Shown here piece by piece: positions 34,551-43,125 of a stretch of DNA of 64,000 bases. The notes under the pieces were generated by a model. That model saw nothing but the letters and a program-made list of their open reading frames with translations. It ran no database searches and was not told the DNA's origin. The stretch spans positions 14,181 to 78,180 of the forward strand of contig DATDHU010000048.1 of assembly GCA_036521415.1 (NCBI GenBank), in the 5' to 3' direction. This DNA is from DASXMT01 sp036521415 (lineage in GTDB: Bacteria; Actinomycetota; Acidimicrobiia; Acidimicrobiales; RAAP-2). How positions within the stretch are numbered: position 1 is the stretch's first letter; each line of letters opens with the position of its first letter. The position numbers and the translations under genes are program-made.

Positions 34551-35306
34551 GTGTCCACCGGATCGCAGATCACCATCGAGACCGTCGACGGCCCCATGCC
34601 GTCCTACGCAGCATCTCCGGGAGGAACGGCATCTCCGGAAGGCGCCGCCCGGGGCGGCATCCTCGTCGTGCAGGAGGCGTTTGGGGTGACCGCTCACATC
34701 GCCGGTATCGCCGACCGGTTGGCCGACGCCGGCTGGTATGCCGTTGCCCCCGCGTTCTTCCACCGTCAGGGTTCGCCCGTCCTCGACTACGACGACTTCG
34801 AATCGGTGATGCCGCTCATGGGCGAGCTGCGCGCCGAGGGTCTGGCCATCGACGTCGCCGCTGCCTTCGACCACCTGCAGCAGTCAGGGTTCGCTCCCCC
34901 ACGGATCGGCGTGGTGGGGTTCTGCATGGGTGGCAGCGTCGCCTTCTTCGCCGCTACCACCAGGCCGGTGGGTGCCGCGGTCACCTTCTACGGGGGCGGA
35001 GTACGAGAGGGACGGTTCGGCTTCCCGTCCCTGACCGACATGGCCCCCACACTCCAGACCCCCTGGCTCGGGCTCTACGGCGATCTGGACAAGGGCATCC
35101 CTGTCGAGGACGTGGAGCAGCTGCGGTTGGCGATCGAGGCGGCGCCGGTGGCCACCGAGATCGTCCGCTACGCCGATGCCGACCACGGCTTCAACTGCGA
35201 CGACCGTCCCTCGGTGTTCAGCGCCTCCGCTGCGACCGACGCCTGGCGGCGCACCTTGGCCTGGTTCGACAGCCACATCCCCGTTCGGGGCCCCGGGCCG
35301 AACTGA
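34551..35306 (+). CDS. dienelactone hydrolase family protein
   Basis: 251 residues with the DLH triad: Cys in GVVGFCMGG, Asp in YGDLDKGIP and His in ADADHGFN. Such enzymes open lactones or act as carboxymethylenebutenolidase-like hydrolases in aromatic catabolism. The GTG start has GAGAGGAG about 7 nt upstream. It is divergent from an exporter gene, so detoxification is one possible context. Confidence 0.87.
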   Translation: MSTGSQITIETVDGPMPSYAASPGGTASPEGAARGGILVVQEAFGVTAHIAGIADRLADAGWYAVAPAFFHRQGSPVLDYDDFESVMPLMGELRAEGLAIDVAAAFDHLQQSGFAPPRIGVVGFCMGGSVAFFAATTRPVGAAVTFYGGGVREGRFGFPSLTDMAPTLQTPWLGLYGDLDKGIPVEDVEQLRLAIEAAPVATEIVRYADADHGFNCDDRPSVFSASAATDAWRRTLAWFDSHIPVRGPGPN

Positions 35307-35340
35307 GGGCGCACCCCGGCCGGACGGTCAGCCCGGTCGG

Positions 35341-37188
35341 TCAGCCCGGCAGCGGGTTGGCCACCGGCGCGGTCGGGGTGGCGCCGGCCGGGCACGCCCT
35401 CGGATCCCACGGTTGCAACTTTTGCGTGGTCGGCGACGGCGCAGCGAACCCGACACCGGCTCCCGTCGCCACCGTGGTCGAGGTATCCGAGCTCCCGCTG
35501 GTGGGCGCGGTGGTCGTCGTGGCCGGTGCCGATGTCGAGGTGGAGCCGGCGCTGGGAGGGTTGACGGCGAACTGGGTGCCAGTCACCACCGTGACCTGGG
35601 CCCCGTTCGTCACCTGGCTGGGGTTGTAGCCGAGGATCACCGAGCCGGTGATGGACCGGGCCACCCGTTCGGCCGCCGCCTCGGCCGCGGGGGCCCGCGA
35701 CCCGAAGTAGACGACGGTCTCCGCCTGTTGGGCGACCGGGGTGGCGTCGCCCAGGCCGACCATCTTGAACCCGAGCGCACCGAGGGCCGTCGACGTGTCG
35801 GTCGCCTGGTTGGTGACCGACGTGCCGTTCACCACCGAGACGCTGACCGACGAAGGAGCCGGCAGCGCCTTGCCGGTCATCGAGTCGATGCTCGGGCCGA
35901 TGCCGAGCACCTGGTCGATGGCGGGCTGCCCCAGTTCCTCCACGGGGAACTCCACCTCGCCGTACCCGGCGACGCTGCCCTTGTAGTGATAGCTGCCGAA
36001 GGTCCCCTGGGCCACCGGTAGGGTGAGCTGGGGAACCGAGCCGATGCCCGTCGAGTGGAACGTCCGGACCAGGCTCACCATGTCGCCGACCGGCCACGCC
36101 TGGTCGAAGGTCAGGTCGCTCTTGACCGAATTGATCAGGTTGAGGTCGGTGATGGGGTTGCCAAGACCCTGCAGGGCCACCGCCGTGGCCAGCACGCGCA
36201 GGAACTCGTGGTCCCGCCGGATCCGGGCCAGGTCGCTCTGCCCCTCCGCCGTCCAGTCATAGGGATCGGATCCATCCCCGGACGCCTTGTAGCGGAGCTC
36301 TCTCGACCGGACCACTTGCAGCGCCTGGGTGCCGTTCAGATGGACGCACGCGGCCGCCTGCACGTTCAGGCCGGAGCTCCCGATGCCGTTCGGAGGCGGA
36401 GCACCGCCCCAGTCGAAGACGGACATGGGAAAGGACATGTTGATCCCGCCGAGCGCGTCGACCACGTTGGCGAATTGGTCGAAGTTGAGGGAAACGGCGT
36501 GCTGGATGGGGATCCCGAAGTCCTCCTCGATGGCCGCCACCACCTGGGTGAGCCCTTCGTAGAGGCCGGCATCGATCTTGTTGGCCCCCTCGCTCCGTGC
36601 GTTGGGGACGAACAGGTCACGGGGAATGGAGAGCAGGGCCAGACGGTGATGGGCCGGGTCGGCGTGGAGGATCATCATCACGTCGCTGTTCACGCCGTTG
36701 ACGCCCTGCGAGCACAGCCCGTAGTCGGGGTTCTGTACCTTCAAGGCGCACCGGGAGGTGGACCCGACCATGAGTATGTTCTCCGACCCCGCCTCGGCTC
36801 CAGTGACGAAACCGCTATGGAGCCCCTTCACCTCGATCCGCTGGAGGTCGTGAGCCAGGTAATAGGCATAGCCGGCGCCACCGGCAGCCAACAACACCAG
36901 GACGGCCACGCCGATGAGAATTCCGCGCTTGACCCGCCGTCGGCGCCGGGTCTTGTCGACCGTGCGACGACGGCCGGACCGGCGCGTCGGCCCGTGCATT
37001 GCCTCGGCCAGGGCCATAAGGCCGGCTTCGTTGGCTACCTTGCGTTCCTCATCACCTCCGCCGGTGGGCGCGGCCGACTGCCCTCGCGGTCTCTCGAGCG
37101 AGTCCAGCCCGTCCTCGTTCGGAGACGAGCGACGGTGAGACCGACGGGGGGCATCATCGGCGCGTCCATCTGGGCCGCGTCCGGTCAT
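35341..37188 (-). CDS. LytR-CpsA-Psr (LCP) family protein with LytR_C domain
   Basis: 615 residues: an Arg-rich cytoplasmic N-terminus with RRSGRRR and KTRRRRRVKRG, one membrane helix at about 89-111, the extracellular LCP domain (RCALKV...SDVMMILHADPAHHRLALLSIPRDLF) and a C-terminal LytR_C module (VSVSVVNGTSVTNQA), then a Ser/Thr/Pro tail. LCP enzymes attach glycopolymers such as arabinogalactan or teichoic acid to peptidoglycan. The ATG follows TACGGT by 8 nt; a TTG at 37293 is less likely. Confidence 0.88.
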   Translation of the reverse strand: MTGRGPDGRADDAPRRSHRRSSPNEDGLDSLERPRGQSAAPTGGGDEERKVANEAGLMALAEAMHGPTRRSGRRRTVDKTRRRRRVKRGILIGVAVLVLLAAGGAGYAYYLAHDLQRIEVKGLHSGFVTGAEAGSENILMVGSTSRCALKVQNPDYGLCSQGVNGVNSDVMMILHADPAHHRLALLSIPRDLFVPNARSEGANKIDAGLYEGLTQVVAAIEEDFGIPIQHAVSLNFDQFANVVDALGGINMSFPMSVFDWGGAPPPNGIGSSGLNVQAAACVHLNGTQALQVVRSRELRYKASGDGSDPYDWTAEGQSDLARIRRDHEFLRVLATAVALQGLGNPITDLNLINSVKSDLTFDQAWPVGDMVSLVRTFHSTGIGSVPQLTLPVAQGTFGSYHYKGSVAGYGEVEFPVEELGQPAIDQVLGIGPSIDSMTGKALPAPSSVSVSVVNGTSVTNQATDTSTALGALGFKMVGLGDATPVAQQAETVVYFGSRAPAAEAAAERVARSITGSVILGYNPSQVTNGAQVTVVTGTQFAVNPPSAGSTSTSAPATTTTAPTSGSSDTSTTVATGAGVGFAAPSPTTQKLQPWDPRACPAGATPTAPVANPLPG

Positions 37189-37395
37189 GGGGGTGCACCG
37201 TACCAACCGCGACCGGAGAGCTGGTGCCATCGCTCTCAGCTGCTTTGAGGCACCGTCAGTGGTCGGCCACCCACTAAGCAAGGGGATTTTCAATGTCGAT
37301 CGCCTCGACGATCCAGGCTGACGATGCGGACGGACCCAGCCAGATCATGGGGACGATCAAGCTGGGTGGCGTGGACTACGCAAACGGATGCGCCG

Positions 37396-37401
37396 TAGAT
37401 T
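37396..37401 (+). promoter_or_regulatory. -10 element TAGATT, leaderless type
   Basis: TAGATT, 6 nt, then the GTG at 37408, which fixes the start of the first PH-domain gene. Confidence 0.45.
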
Positions 37402-37407
37402 CCACAC

Positions 37408-37896
37408 GTGGACGTCGCCTTCGCCCCGCCACCAGACCAGACGTGGAGCCGGGTCTCCCCGCTGCTGGCCCGCATGCGGCGGACGCTGGTCGTTGCCCTC
37501 GGTATCCCGCTTGCGACCGGGGTCGCCGTCGGACTGTCCTTCGCCTGGGACCAGGCCGGCCCCGTCGTCGGCATCGTCGGCGCGGTCATCATGATCTGGG
37601 CCTGGTTCGCCGTCGGGCGCAACTTCCGGTCGTGGGGATATGTCGAACGGGCCGACGACCTGTTGGTGACCCACGGGGCCATGTTCAAGAAATTGACGGT
37701 CGTCCCCTACGGCCGCATGCAGCTGGTCGACGTCAAGGCCGGCCCCATCGCCCGGTCCTTCGGGTTAGTAAGCGTCAAGCTGCACACCGCCGCCGCCACG
37801 AGCGACGCCCAGGTGCGCGGGCTCACCCCTGATGACGCTGGGGCCCTTCGCGACCGGCTGACCGCCCTGGGCGAGGCCCGTGCCGCCGGACTCTGA
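37408..37896 (+). CDS. bacterial PH-domain membrane protein (YdbS-like)
   Basis: 162 residues. Two membrane helices (about 28-45 and 47-65) are followed by a bPH_2 domain beginning YVERADDLLVTHGAMFKKLTVVPYGRMQLVDVK, with the usual PYGRMQ motif. The next gene, a longer protein of the same family, overlaps it by 17 nt, giving the YdbS/YdbT two-gene arrangement. Function of these pairs is not firmly known; a membrane stress or secretion role has been proposed for relatives. Confidence 0.85.
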   Translation: MDVAFAPPPDQTWSRVSPLLARMRRTLVVALGIPLATGVAVGLSFAWDQAGPVVGIVGAVIMIWAWFAVGRNFRSWGYVERADDLLVTHGAMFKKLTVVPYGRMQLVDVKAGPIARSFGLVSVKLHTAAATSDAQVRGLTPDDAGALRDRLTALGEARAAGL

Positions 37897-39250
37897 CCGG
37901 ACAAGGGGCGGAACCAGGCCGGCGCCCGAGGAGACCTTCCGGCTCCACCCGCTGACGCCGATCGCACTCGGTGGGCGCGTTCTCGGCATCTTGATCGTCA
38001 TCACCGCGCTCGGCTTTGCCGAGCGCGGTGGTTCGGGCGGTGGGAGCCCCAAGTGGATCCAGATCGCCATCTTCGGAGGGCTCGCCGTGCTGGTGGTGGT
38101 GCGCGGCGTCATCACCGTGGCCGTGACCAGCTACCACTTGTTGGGGGGCGAACTCCGGATCGACAACGGGCTGCTCCAGAGGCAGTCGAAGCGGATCCGC
38201 CTCGATCGGGTCCAGAGCGTCGACGTCCTCGAGCCGCTTTCGGCTCGCATCTTCGGACTGGCCGAGGTCAAGGTGACCACGGCGGGAAGCGAACGGGCCG
38301 CCGTCCGGCTCCGGTACCTGACGCTGCCCGTGGCCCAGTCGCTCCGGGCCGACCTGCTGGGTCGATCCACCGGCGCGGGAGAAGGTGCAGTCGAGGCGCC
38401 CGAGCGACCCCTCATCGTCGTGCCCCATGGCCGCCTGGTCGGTTCGGTCCTCCTCGAGATGGTCTCGTGGCGCCTGCTCTCGTTGGCCATAGGGCCGGCC
38501 CTCGCCGTGATCGGTAACCGGAACGGTCACGGGGCCACCGCCGGAATCGGCATCGCCATCTTCGTGTGGTTCGCCGTTCTGATCGCCCACGCCATCTGGC
38601 AGCGGGTGAACTCGCTGTGGGAGTTCACCGTCACCGAATCCCCGGACGGGCTCCGGGTCCGACATGGCCTCCTCTCCACCACCCGCCAGACGGTTCCCCC
38701 CGGCCGGGTGCAGGCCATCCTGATCCATCAGCCCATGTCGTGGCGACCCTTCGGGTGGGTGCAGGTACGGATGAACGTGGCCGGGTACGGGCGGGCCGAC
38801 TCGTCCAAGCGGAGCACGCTCATCCCGGTTTCCGACCGGGCGTTCGCCGAGCAGCTGGTCGGATGGCTGCTGGGGGGTGTCGACCTCGCCCAGCTTCCCC
38901 TCACCCGTCCTCCCCGGCGCGCCGCCCTCCGGGCTCCCCTGTGGTGGCGGGCCGAATGGGCCGGCGCCGACGATCGGGTCTTCGTGGTCCGCCACGGCTT
39001 GCTGTCCCGCACGATCGACGTCGTTCCCCACCAGCGCACCCAGAGCCTGCGCCTGGCCGCCGGTCCCGTCGAGCGGGCCCTCGGGCTGGCTTCCTTCCAC
39101 CTCGACTCGACCCCTGGCCCAGTGAAGACCCGGGCCGCCCACCGGGATGCGACCGAAGCACGGGAGATGCTCGACCGCCAGATCGAGCGGGCGCGGACGG
39201 CCCGCCAGGTCGGCTCGGTTCAGCCGGTGCCAGCGCCCCAGGCAACCTGA
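37880..39250 (+). CDS. bacterial PH-domain membrane protein (YdbT-like)
   Basis: 456 residues with three bPH_2 modules seen as QSKRIRLDRVQSVDV, TTRQTVPPGRVQAILIHQP and SRTIDVVPHQRTQSLRLAAG, and two pairs of membrane helices before modules one and two. It starts at GTG inside the upstream gene, so the pair is coupled. Length and order match YdbT-type proteins. Confidence 0.85.
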   Translation: MPPDSDRTRGGTRPAPEETFRLHPLTPIALGGRVLGILIVITALGFAERGGSGGGSPKWIQIAIFGGLAVLVVVRGVITVAVTSYHLLGGELRIDNGLLQRQSKRIRLDRVQSVDVLEPLSARIFGLAEVKVTTAGSERAAVRLRYLTLPVAQSLRADLLGRSTGAGEGAVEAPERPLIVVPHGRLVGSVLLEMVSWRLLSLAIGPALAVIGNRNGHGATAGIGIAIFVWFAVLIAHAIWQRVNSLWEFTVTESPDGLRVRHGLLSTTRQTVPPGRVQAILIHQPMSWRPFGWVQVRMNVAGYGRADSSKRSTLIPVSDRAFAEQLVGWLLGGVDLAQLPLTRPPRRAALRAPLWWRAEWAGADDRVFVVRHGLLSRTIDVVPHQRTQSLRLAAGPVERALGLASFHLDSTPGPVKTRAAHRDATEAREMLDRQIERARTARQVGSVQPVPAPQAT

Positions 39251-39335
39251 CACCGCCGGGGCATGGGCGCGCGTCACTCGCCCCCAGCACCAGAGCCGGC
39301 GCCGCTCCAAGCCGGCCTCCGACCGGGCGGACCGG

Positions 39336-39341
39336 TAGCCT
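39336..39341 (+). promoter_or_regulatory. -10 element TAGCCT before the Erm leader ORF
   Basis: TAGCCT, 7 nt, then an ATG at 39349 that opens a 22-codon ORF, not the Erm reading frame. By the local pattern the transcript would be leaderless at 39349. Confidence 0.45.
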
Positions 39342-39348
39342 GGGAACC

Positions 39349-39417
39349 ATGACGAACTTCGTGATGGTGCGCCGTGCACGCGGTACGGGCACGATGGGGG
39401 TTCCACCAGCTCGGTAG
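39349..39417 (+). CDS. 22-codon ORF overlapping the Erm start
   Basis: ATG at the expected leaderless position, ending with TAG at 39415-39417. It starts MTNFVMVRRARG and overlaps the first 15 codons of the methyltransferase in another frame. It could be a translational leader like those of other erm genes, or the true N-terminus separated by a frameshift, since Erm(37)-type proteins begin with a similar Arg-rich stretch before W-G-x-H-x-L. Confidence 0.4.
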   Translation: MTNFVMVRRARGTGTMGVPPAR

Positions 39418-39982
39418 GACCTGGGCTGCCCGCATCGTCGCCGACGCCGGGATTCGGGCCGGTGACCTGGTGCTTGACGTCGGCGCGGGCACCGGTGCAC
39501 TCACGACACCGCTGGTGGACCGCGGCGCCCGTGTCGTCGCTTTTGAACAGCATCCCCGGCGGGCGGTCGAGCTCCGGGAACGGTTCGCAGCCGACGACGT
39601 CACCGTGGTCGTGGCCGACGCGCTCGATCTCTGGCTGCCGAGGCGCCCCTTCCGGGTCGTGTCAAACCCTCCCTTCGCCATCACCGCGGCCCTCCTGCGG
39701 CGCTTGGTGGCGCCGGGGAGCAGGCTCGAGCGCGCCGACATCATCGTCCCTTGGCACACGGCGCGGCGGTGGGCGACGGGCGATGCCCCGGGCGCTGGAC
39801 GATGGCTGCGTCAGTTCGAAGTCGGGACCGGCCGCGCACTCCCCCGATCGGCGATGTCGCCGCCCCCACCGAGCGGTGTCGCCGTCCTGGTGATTGCGCG
39901 ACGGCCCGGCCCCGGGCGCAGGAACGGCCGAGGAAACGGCCGAACGAGGCGGAGCGCCGTTGACGGGAAGGGGGACCACTGA
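39374..39982 (+). CDS. Erm-type 23S rRNA adenine N6-methyltransferase
   Basis: 202 residues of the RrnaAD/Erm family, most like the short Erm(37)-type. RWGFHQL opens the fold, LVLDVGAGTGALT is the SAM site, VVAFEQHP motif II, VVVADALDL motif III and VVSNPPFAIT the catalytic N-P-P-F motif. It should methylate A2058 or a neighbour and reduce macrolide binding. An intrinsic role is as likely as acquired resistance, since base composition matches its neighbours. The GTG start is uncertain because of the overlapping short ORF. Confidence 0.82.
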   Translation: MHAVRARWGFHQLGRTWAARIVADAGIRAGDLVLDVGAGTGALTTPLVDRGARVVAFEQHPRRAVELRERFAADDVTVVVADALDLWLPRRPFRVVSNPPFAITAALLRRLVAPGSRLERADIIVPWHTARRWATGDAPGAGRWLRQFEVGTGRALPRSAMSPPPPSGVAVLVIARRPGPGRRNGRGNGRTRRSAVDGKGDH

Positions 39983-40354
39983 CTGGAAGCCCAGCCAGAC
40001 CGAAGCCACAGGTCAGGGCGGGCTGGGCAGCGCTCTGCGTGATCACCTCGGAACTACCAGGTGTGCCGGACGTGAGGCGGGTCCCCTTTTCGGGATAGGG
40101 CCGTCCAGGTTTCGTTTGCCCGAAAAAGACCGTACTTCGCGCATAGTGGCCAACCGATGTGGGTACATGACCATCATGTCGATCGGAACGATGTAGCTAG
40201 GCATGACGATCGGCGGGCTGCTCTCGGGTTCCCTGCACTGGGTCGAAACGCGGTAGTGGGCCGCGTCCAATTGCGGGGGTTACCCGCCGGCGGTGAGGGA
40301 AGCCCGGGTTCGGGACCAAGAGGGAATGGCCGTGCGGCACCCGGTCAGGACGGG
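39983..40354. other. 372-nt intergenic region
   Basis: No gene is supported. The region is somewhat AT-richer than its surroundings and holds an 8-bp inverted repeat at 40087-40126. The hydrolase frame is open further upstream but that part has no typical hydrolase residues. Confidence 0.5.
40087..40126. repeat. inverted repeat TTTTCGGG / CCCGAAAA
   Basis: Perfect 8-bp arms at 40087-40094 and 40119-40126 separated by 24 nt, downstream of the Erm gene and upstream of the hydrolase. Could be a split operator or a weak terminator stem; the long loop argues against a strong terminator. Confidence 0.3.
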
Positions 40355-41146
40355 ATGGCCGGGCCGCGACTTGAGACCGCCGACGGGATCAGGTTGGCCA
40401 CCAGGAGATGGCCGGCTCTCGACCAGGGGCGAGCCACCGTCGTCGTGGCCCACGGGCTGACCGCCAACAAGGACGAGCCCCGTGTCGTCTCCCTGTGCGC
40501 GGCCTTGCAGCGGCAGGGGTTCGAGGTCATCGCCTACGACTCCCGCGGCCATGGCCAATCCGGCGGACAATGCACGCTGGGCGATCTGGAGCGCCACGAC
40601 GTTGCCGCCGTCGTCACGTGGGCGCAAGCGCGAACCCGACGGATTGTGCTCGTGGGGGCGTCGATGGGTGCGGTGGCGGTACTGTCCTACGCGGCCACAG
40701 CGCACGATCTGAGCGGCGTGGTGGCGGTCTCGAGCCCGGGCGAGTGGCGATTGCCGTTCCGGATCCGCTCCCTGGCCACGGCCGGTCTGGCCCGCACAAA
40801 GACGGGCCGGAAGTTCGCACGTCGGCGCATGAACGTGCGCATCGCACCGTGGACCTCGCCCGAGAGCCCCCGTTCGCTGGTCGGACGGGTGGAGGTCCCA
40901 CTCGTCGTCGTCCACGGCGGACGCGACACCATCATCCCGCACGGAGCCGGACTGGCCGCGGCGATCAGCGACCATCCTCGCCGATCCGTCGTCCTCGTTC
41001 AGTCCATGGGTCACGCCTTCGACCCGGTCGGCCACGGGCAGATCTGCGAATCTGTCAATTGGACGCTGAGCCAGGGCGACGCTTTGGAAGGACCTCACCG
41101 ATCGACGGTGGGGGCCGGGAACCAGATGGAGGGCCACGCGCCATGA
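40355..41146 (+). CDS. alpha/beta hydrolase
   Basis: 263-residue alpha/beta hydrolase resembling monoacylglycerol-lipase-like enzymes. VVVAHGLTANKDE is the oxyanion region, YDSRGHGQSGG the typical strand-4 loop, VGASMGA the nucleophile Ser, VVHGGRDTIIP the acid and SMGHAFDP the His. AGGA four nt before the ATG marks the start. It overlaps the next membrane gene by an ATGA, so the three small genes to 41858 form one operon. Confidence 0.83.
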   Translation: MAGPRLETADGIRLATRRWPALDQGRATVVVAHGLTANKDEPRVVSLCAALQRQGFEVIAYDSRGHGQSGGQCTLGDLERHDVAAVVTWAQARTRRIVLVGASMGAVAVLSYAATAHDLSGVVAVSSPGEWRLPFRIRSLATAGLARTKTGRKFARRRMNVRIAPWTSPESPRSLVGRVEVPLVVVHGGRDTIIPHGAGLAAAISDHPRRSVVLVQSMGHAFDPVGHGQICESVNWTLSQGDALEGPHRSTVGAGNQMEGHAP

Positions 41147-41661
41147 GCTCCCCCATCCATGGGTTTCGAACAGGTGTGTATCGGACTCGGGCGGAGCGCC
41201 CCGACAACGGGACCTCGGCCACGGGGGACGAGCGCACCCGTGTGACGGGCTCCTTTTACCGCATCGGGCCCTGGCTGCTGGTAGGCGCTGCGGCGCTCTA
41301 TTCCTGGTTTGCCGCGCTCACGACGCCGTTCACCTCCTCAGCCAACGTGATGACGGGTGCCCCGTTGATCGTCGCCCTCGTGCTCGCCGTTCTCTTCGCC
41401 TACCGGGCCAGGAGTCAACCGAGAGGCAGGGCCGGGGCAACGCCAAGTCGTCGCGCCCTTTGGCCCTGGTGGTCGGTCTTCGGCCTGATCGTGGCGTGGG
41501 AGCTGTTCTGCTATTTCGAGCTGCCCCGGTATGCCCACCCCACCATCAGCTCCCTCTACGACAGTGCCAGCAGTGTGGATGCGGTCAAGGCGGCCCTATT
41601 CTTGGGATGGCTGGCGCTCGGGTGGGCCATCGTGCGCAGCTTCGGCCGGGCCAGATCATGA
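41143..41661 (+). CDS. four-helix membrane protein, unknown function
   Basis: 172 residues that I do not recognise. Helices are GPWLLVGAAALYSWFAAL, APLIVALVLAVLFAY, WSVFGLIVAWELFCYFEL and AALFLGWLALGWAIV. The N-terminal 35 residues are hydrophilic. GGAGGG nine nt upstream sets the start, and the ATGA overlap couples it to the hydrolase. It overlaps the next small membrane gene in the same way. Confidence 0.8.
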   Translation: MSSPIHGFRTGVYRTRAERPDNGTSATGDERTRVTGSFYRIGPWLLVGAAALYSWFAALTTPFTSSANVMTGAPLIVALVLAVLFAYRARSQPRGRAGATPSRRALWPWWSVFGLIVAWELFCYFELPRYAHPTISSLYDSASSVDAVKAALFLGWLALGWAIVRSFGRARS

Positions 41662-41858
41662 CGGGGCACGCCGTGTCGCTCGGCATCTGGGCACTGATGG
41701 CCGTTCTCTTGGTCGGCTTGGGGATCGCATCGCTGGCGTCGGATGGGCGAGTCGCCCGGGTGGGCAGTGTAGGACGCCTACTCACCGGCGGTCGTCTGCG
41801 TGGGGCGGTGTTCCTTGCCGCTTGGATGTGGCTGGGGTGGCATTTCTTCGCCCGCTGA
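41658..41858 (+). CDS. small membrane protein ending GWHFFAR
   Basis: 66 residues with two hydrophobic segments (LGIWALMAVLLVGLGIASLA and GAVFLAAWMWLGWHFF). It resembles short actinobacterial membrane proteins with a conserved W-x-GWHxFxR end, possibly DUF6186. ATGA overlap with the preceding membrane gene suggests a small complex. Confidence 0.75.
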   Translation: MTGHAVSLGIWALMAVLLVGLGIASLASDGRVARVGSVGRLLTGGRLRGAVFLAAWMWLGWHFFAR

Positions 41859-41979
41859 ACCGACCCGATCGAACCGGTGTACACACCTTCATGTTCGCAG
41901 CGACGGTCACAAGTTTCGGGGGGCTGGCGCCCGGGTACCGACGTCCGTAGGCCCACGTCGACAAGAAGGAGGCGATCAC

Positions 41980-42537
41980 ATGGCGGACGCAATCACCCTG
42001 CTGCGGGAGGACCATCGGTCGGTGGAAAAGCTGTTCAAGTCGTTCGAAAAGGCGGGGCCGAACGCCCTGAAGACAAAGGCGCGATTGGTCGAGTCGATGA
42101 TCCGCGAACTGACCATCCATGCTTCGATCGAGGAGCAGGTCTTCTATCCGGGAGTCCGCCAAGAGGCCGGCGACTTGGGACCCGAGGTGCTCGAGGCCCT
42201 GGAGGAGCACCACGTCGTCAAGTGGCTGCTGTCCGAACTCCACGGGCTGGACCCGTCGGCCGAACGGTTCAACGCCAAGGTGGCGGTCATGATGGAGAGC
42301 GTGCGCCATCACGTGAGGGAGGAGGAGGGAGAGCTCTTCCCCGCCGTCCGCAAGGAACTGGGCCGGCAGGCGCTGGTGGCCATGGGTGATGCCTTGGCCG
42401 CGGCCAAGAAGGGTGCGCCGACCAAACCCCGTCCCCGCATGCCCGACGAGCCCCCGATGAACCGATTCGCCGATGCCGGAGCGGGTGCCGTGGACCGAGC
42501 GGTCGGCGCCATCAGGCACGCTGCCGCTACTCGGTAG
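41980..42537 (+). CDS. hemerythrin-domain protein
   Basis: 185 residues. The HHE cation-binding helices are visible: LREDHRSVEKLFKSFEK, ELTIHASIEEQVFYP, LEEHHVVKWLLSEL and VRHHVREEEGELFP, supplying the His/Glu ligands of a di-iron site. It probably senses oxygen, NO or oxidants or stores iron. AAGAAGGAGG seven nt before the ATG is the strongest ribosome site in the window. A Pro-rich C-terminus follows the domain. Confidence 0.88.
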   Translation: MADAITLLREDHRSVEKLFKSFEKAGPNALKTKARLVESMIRELTIHASIEEQVFYPGVRQEAGDLGPEVLEALEEHHVVKWLLSELHGLDPSAERFNAKVAVMMESVRHHVREEEGELFPAVRKELGRQALVAMGDALAAAKKGAPTKPRPRMPDEPPMNRFADAGAGAVDRAVGAIRHAAATR

Positions 42538-42595
42538 CGGCGAGCACGCCGGGACAGGACCGAGACCTGAGCGCTCGACCGGGTCTGACGCCGAC

Positions 42596-42639
42596 CCGGC
42601 CCAACTGCGGTACTAAGCCGGCCCATCTGCCGTACTAAG
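42596..42639 (+). repeat. tandem 22-bp direct repeat, candidate regulatory iteron
   Basis: Two abutting 22-nt copies (42596-42617 and 42618-42639) differ at two positions; each begins CCGGCCCA and ends GTACTAAG. They lie between the hemerythrin stop and a TACATT -10-like box (42704-42709) ahead of the STAS gene. No third copy is seen. Confidence 0.6.
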
Positions 42640-42769
42640 TAAGCCCTCGAGGGACAGGACGAGCCCTCCCTCGGCACCGTGGTGCCGGGCCGTTCCCAGG
42701 TGCTACATTCCGTTGGTCGGCTTGGACAGTCAGGCCAGTCATCGTTCGCTTTGCTTGTGGATCTTGGCT

Positions 42770-43108
42770 ATGACCGACTTTGATGCGCTGGATGTGACGA
42801 CCAGCTACCACGGCTCCCTGGGGTATACCCGTACGCCCACTGTGACCGTGGCCGGCGAGGTCGACTTGGCCACCGCGCCTCGCCTCCGGGCTGCGCTCGT
42901 CGGGATACTGGAGGACGGTAACGCCGACGCTGTCGTGGACCTGGCCGCCGTCGAGTTCATCGATGCCTCGGGCATCGGGGTGCTCATCTGGGCAGCAAGC
43001 ATGGCCGGCGACCGGGGAGGCCGGCTGACCATACGCAACCCGAGCCAGGCCGTGCGGCTCGTGCTCGATCTCTTGGAGCTCGACGGCGCCCTCGAGATCG
43101 AATCATAG
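42770..43108 (+). CDS. STAS-domain anti-sigma factor antagonist
   Basis: 112-residue SpoIIAA/RsbV-like protein. VTVAGEVDLATAPRL starts the STAS fold and VEFIDASGIGVLIWA carries the phosphorylatable Ser in D-A-S-G. It should bind and sequester an anti-sigma kinase when unphosphorylated; the RsbW-like gene at 44069 is the obvious partner. No clear ribosome site precedes this ATG. Confidence 0.86.
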   Translation: MTDFDALDVTTSYHGSLGYTRTPTVTVAGEVDLATAPRLRAALVGILEDGNADAVVDLAAVEFIDASGIGVLIWAASMAGDRGGRLTIRNPSQAVRLVLDLLELDGALEIES

Positions 43109-43125
43109 GGTCCCGGCCCTAGCCC

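Noticed and set aside
35307..35340. Small direct repeat GGTCAGCCCGG x2 between convergent genes
   Set aside because: Short, GC-biased and in a 34-nt gap; likely chance or slippage, with no stem or known site.
37293..37832. A 179-codon plus-strand frame with AAGGGG before its ATG
   Set aside because: After about 35 codons it is an out-of-frame reading of the PH-domain gene, rich in Arg/Pro as expected for shadow frames; no homology is evident.
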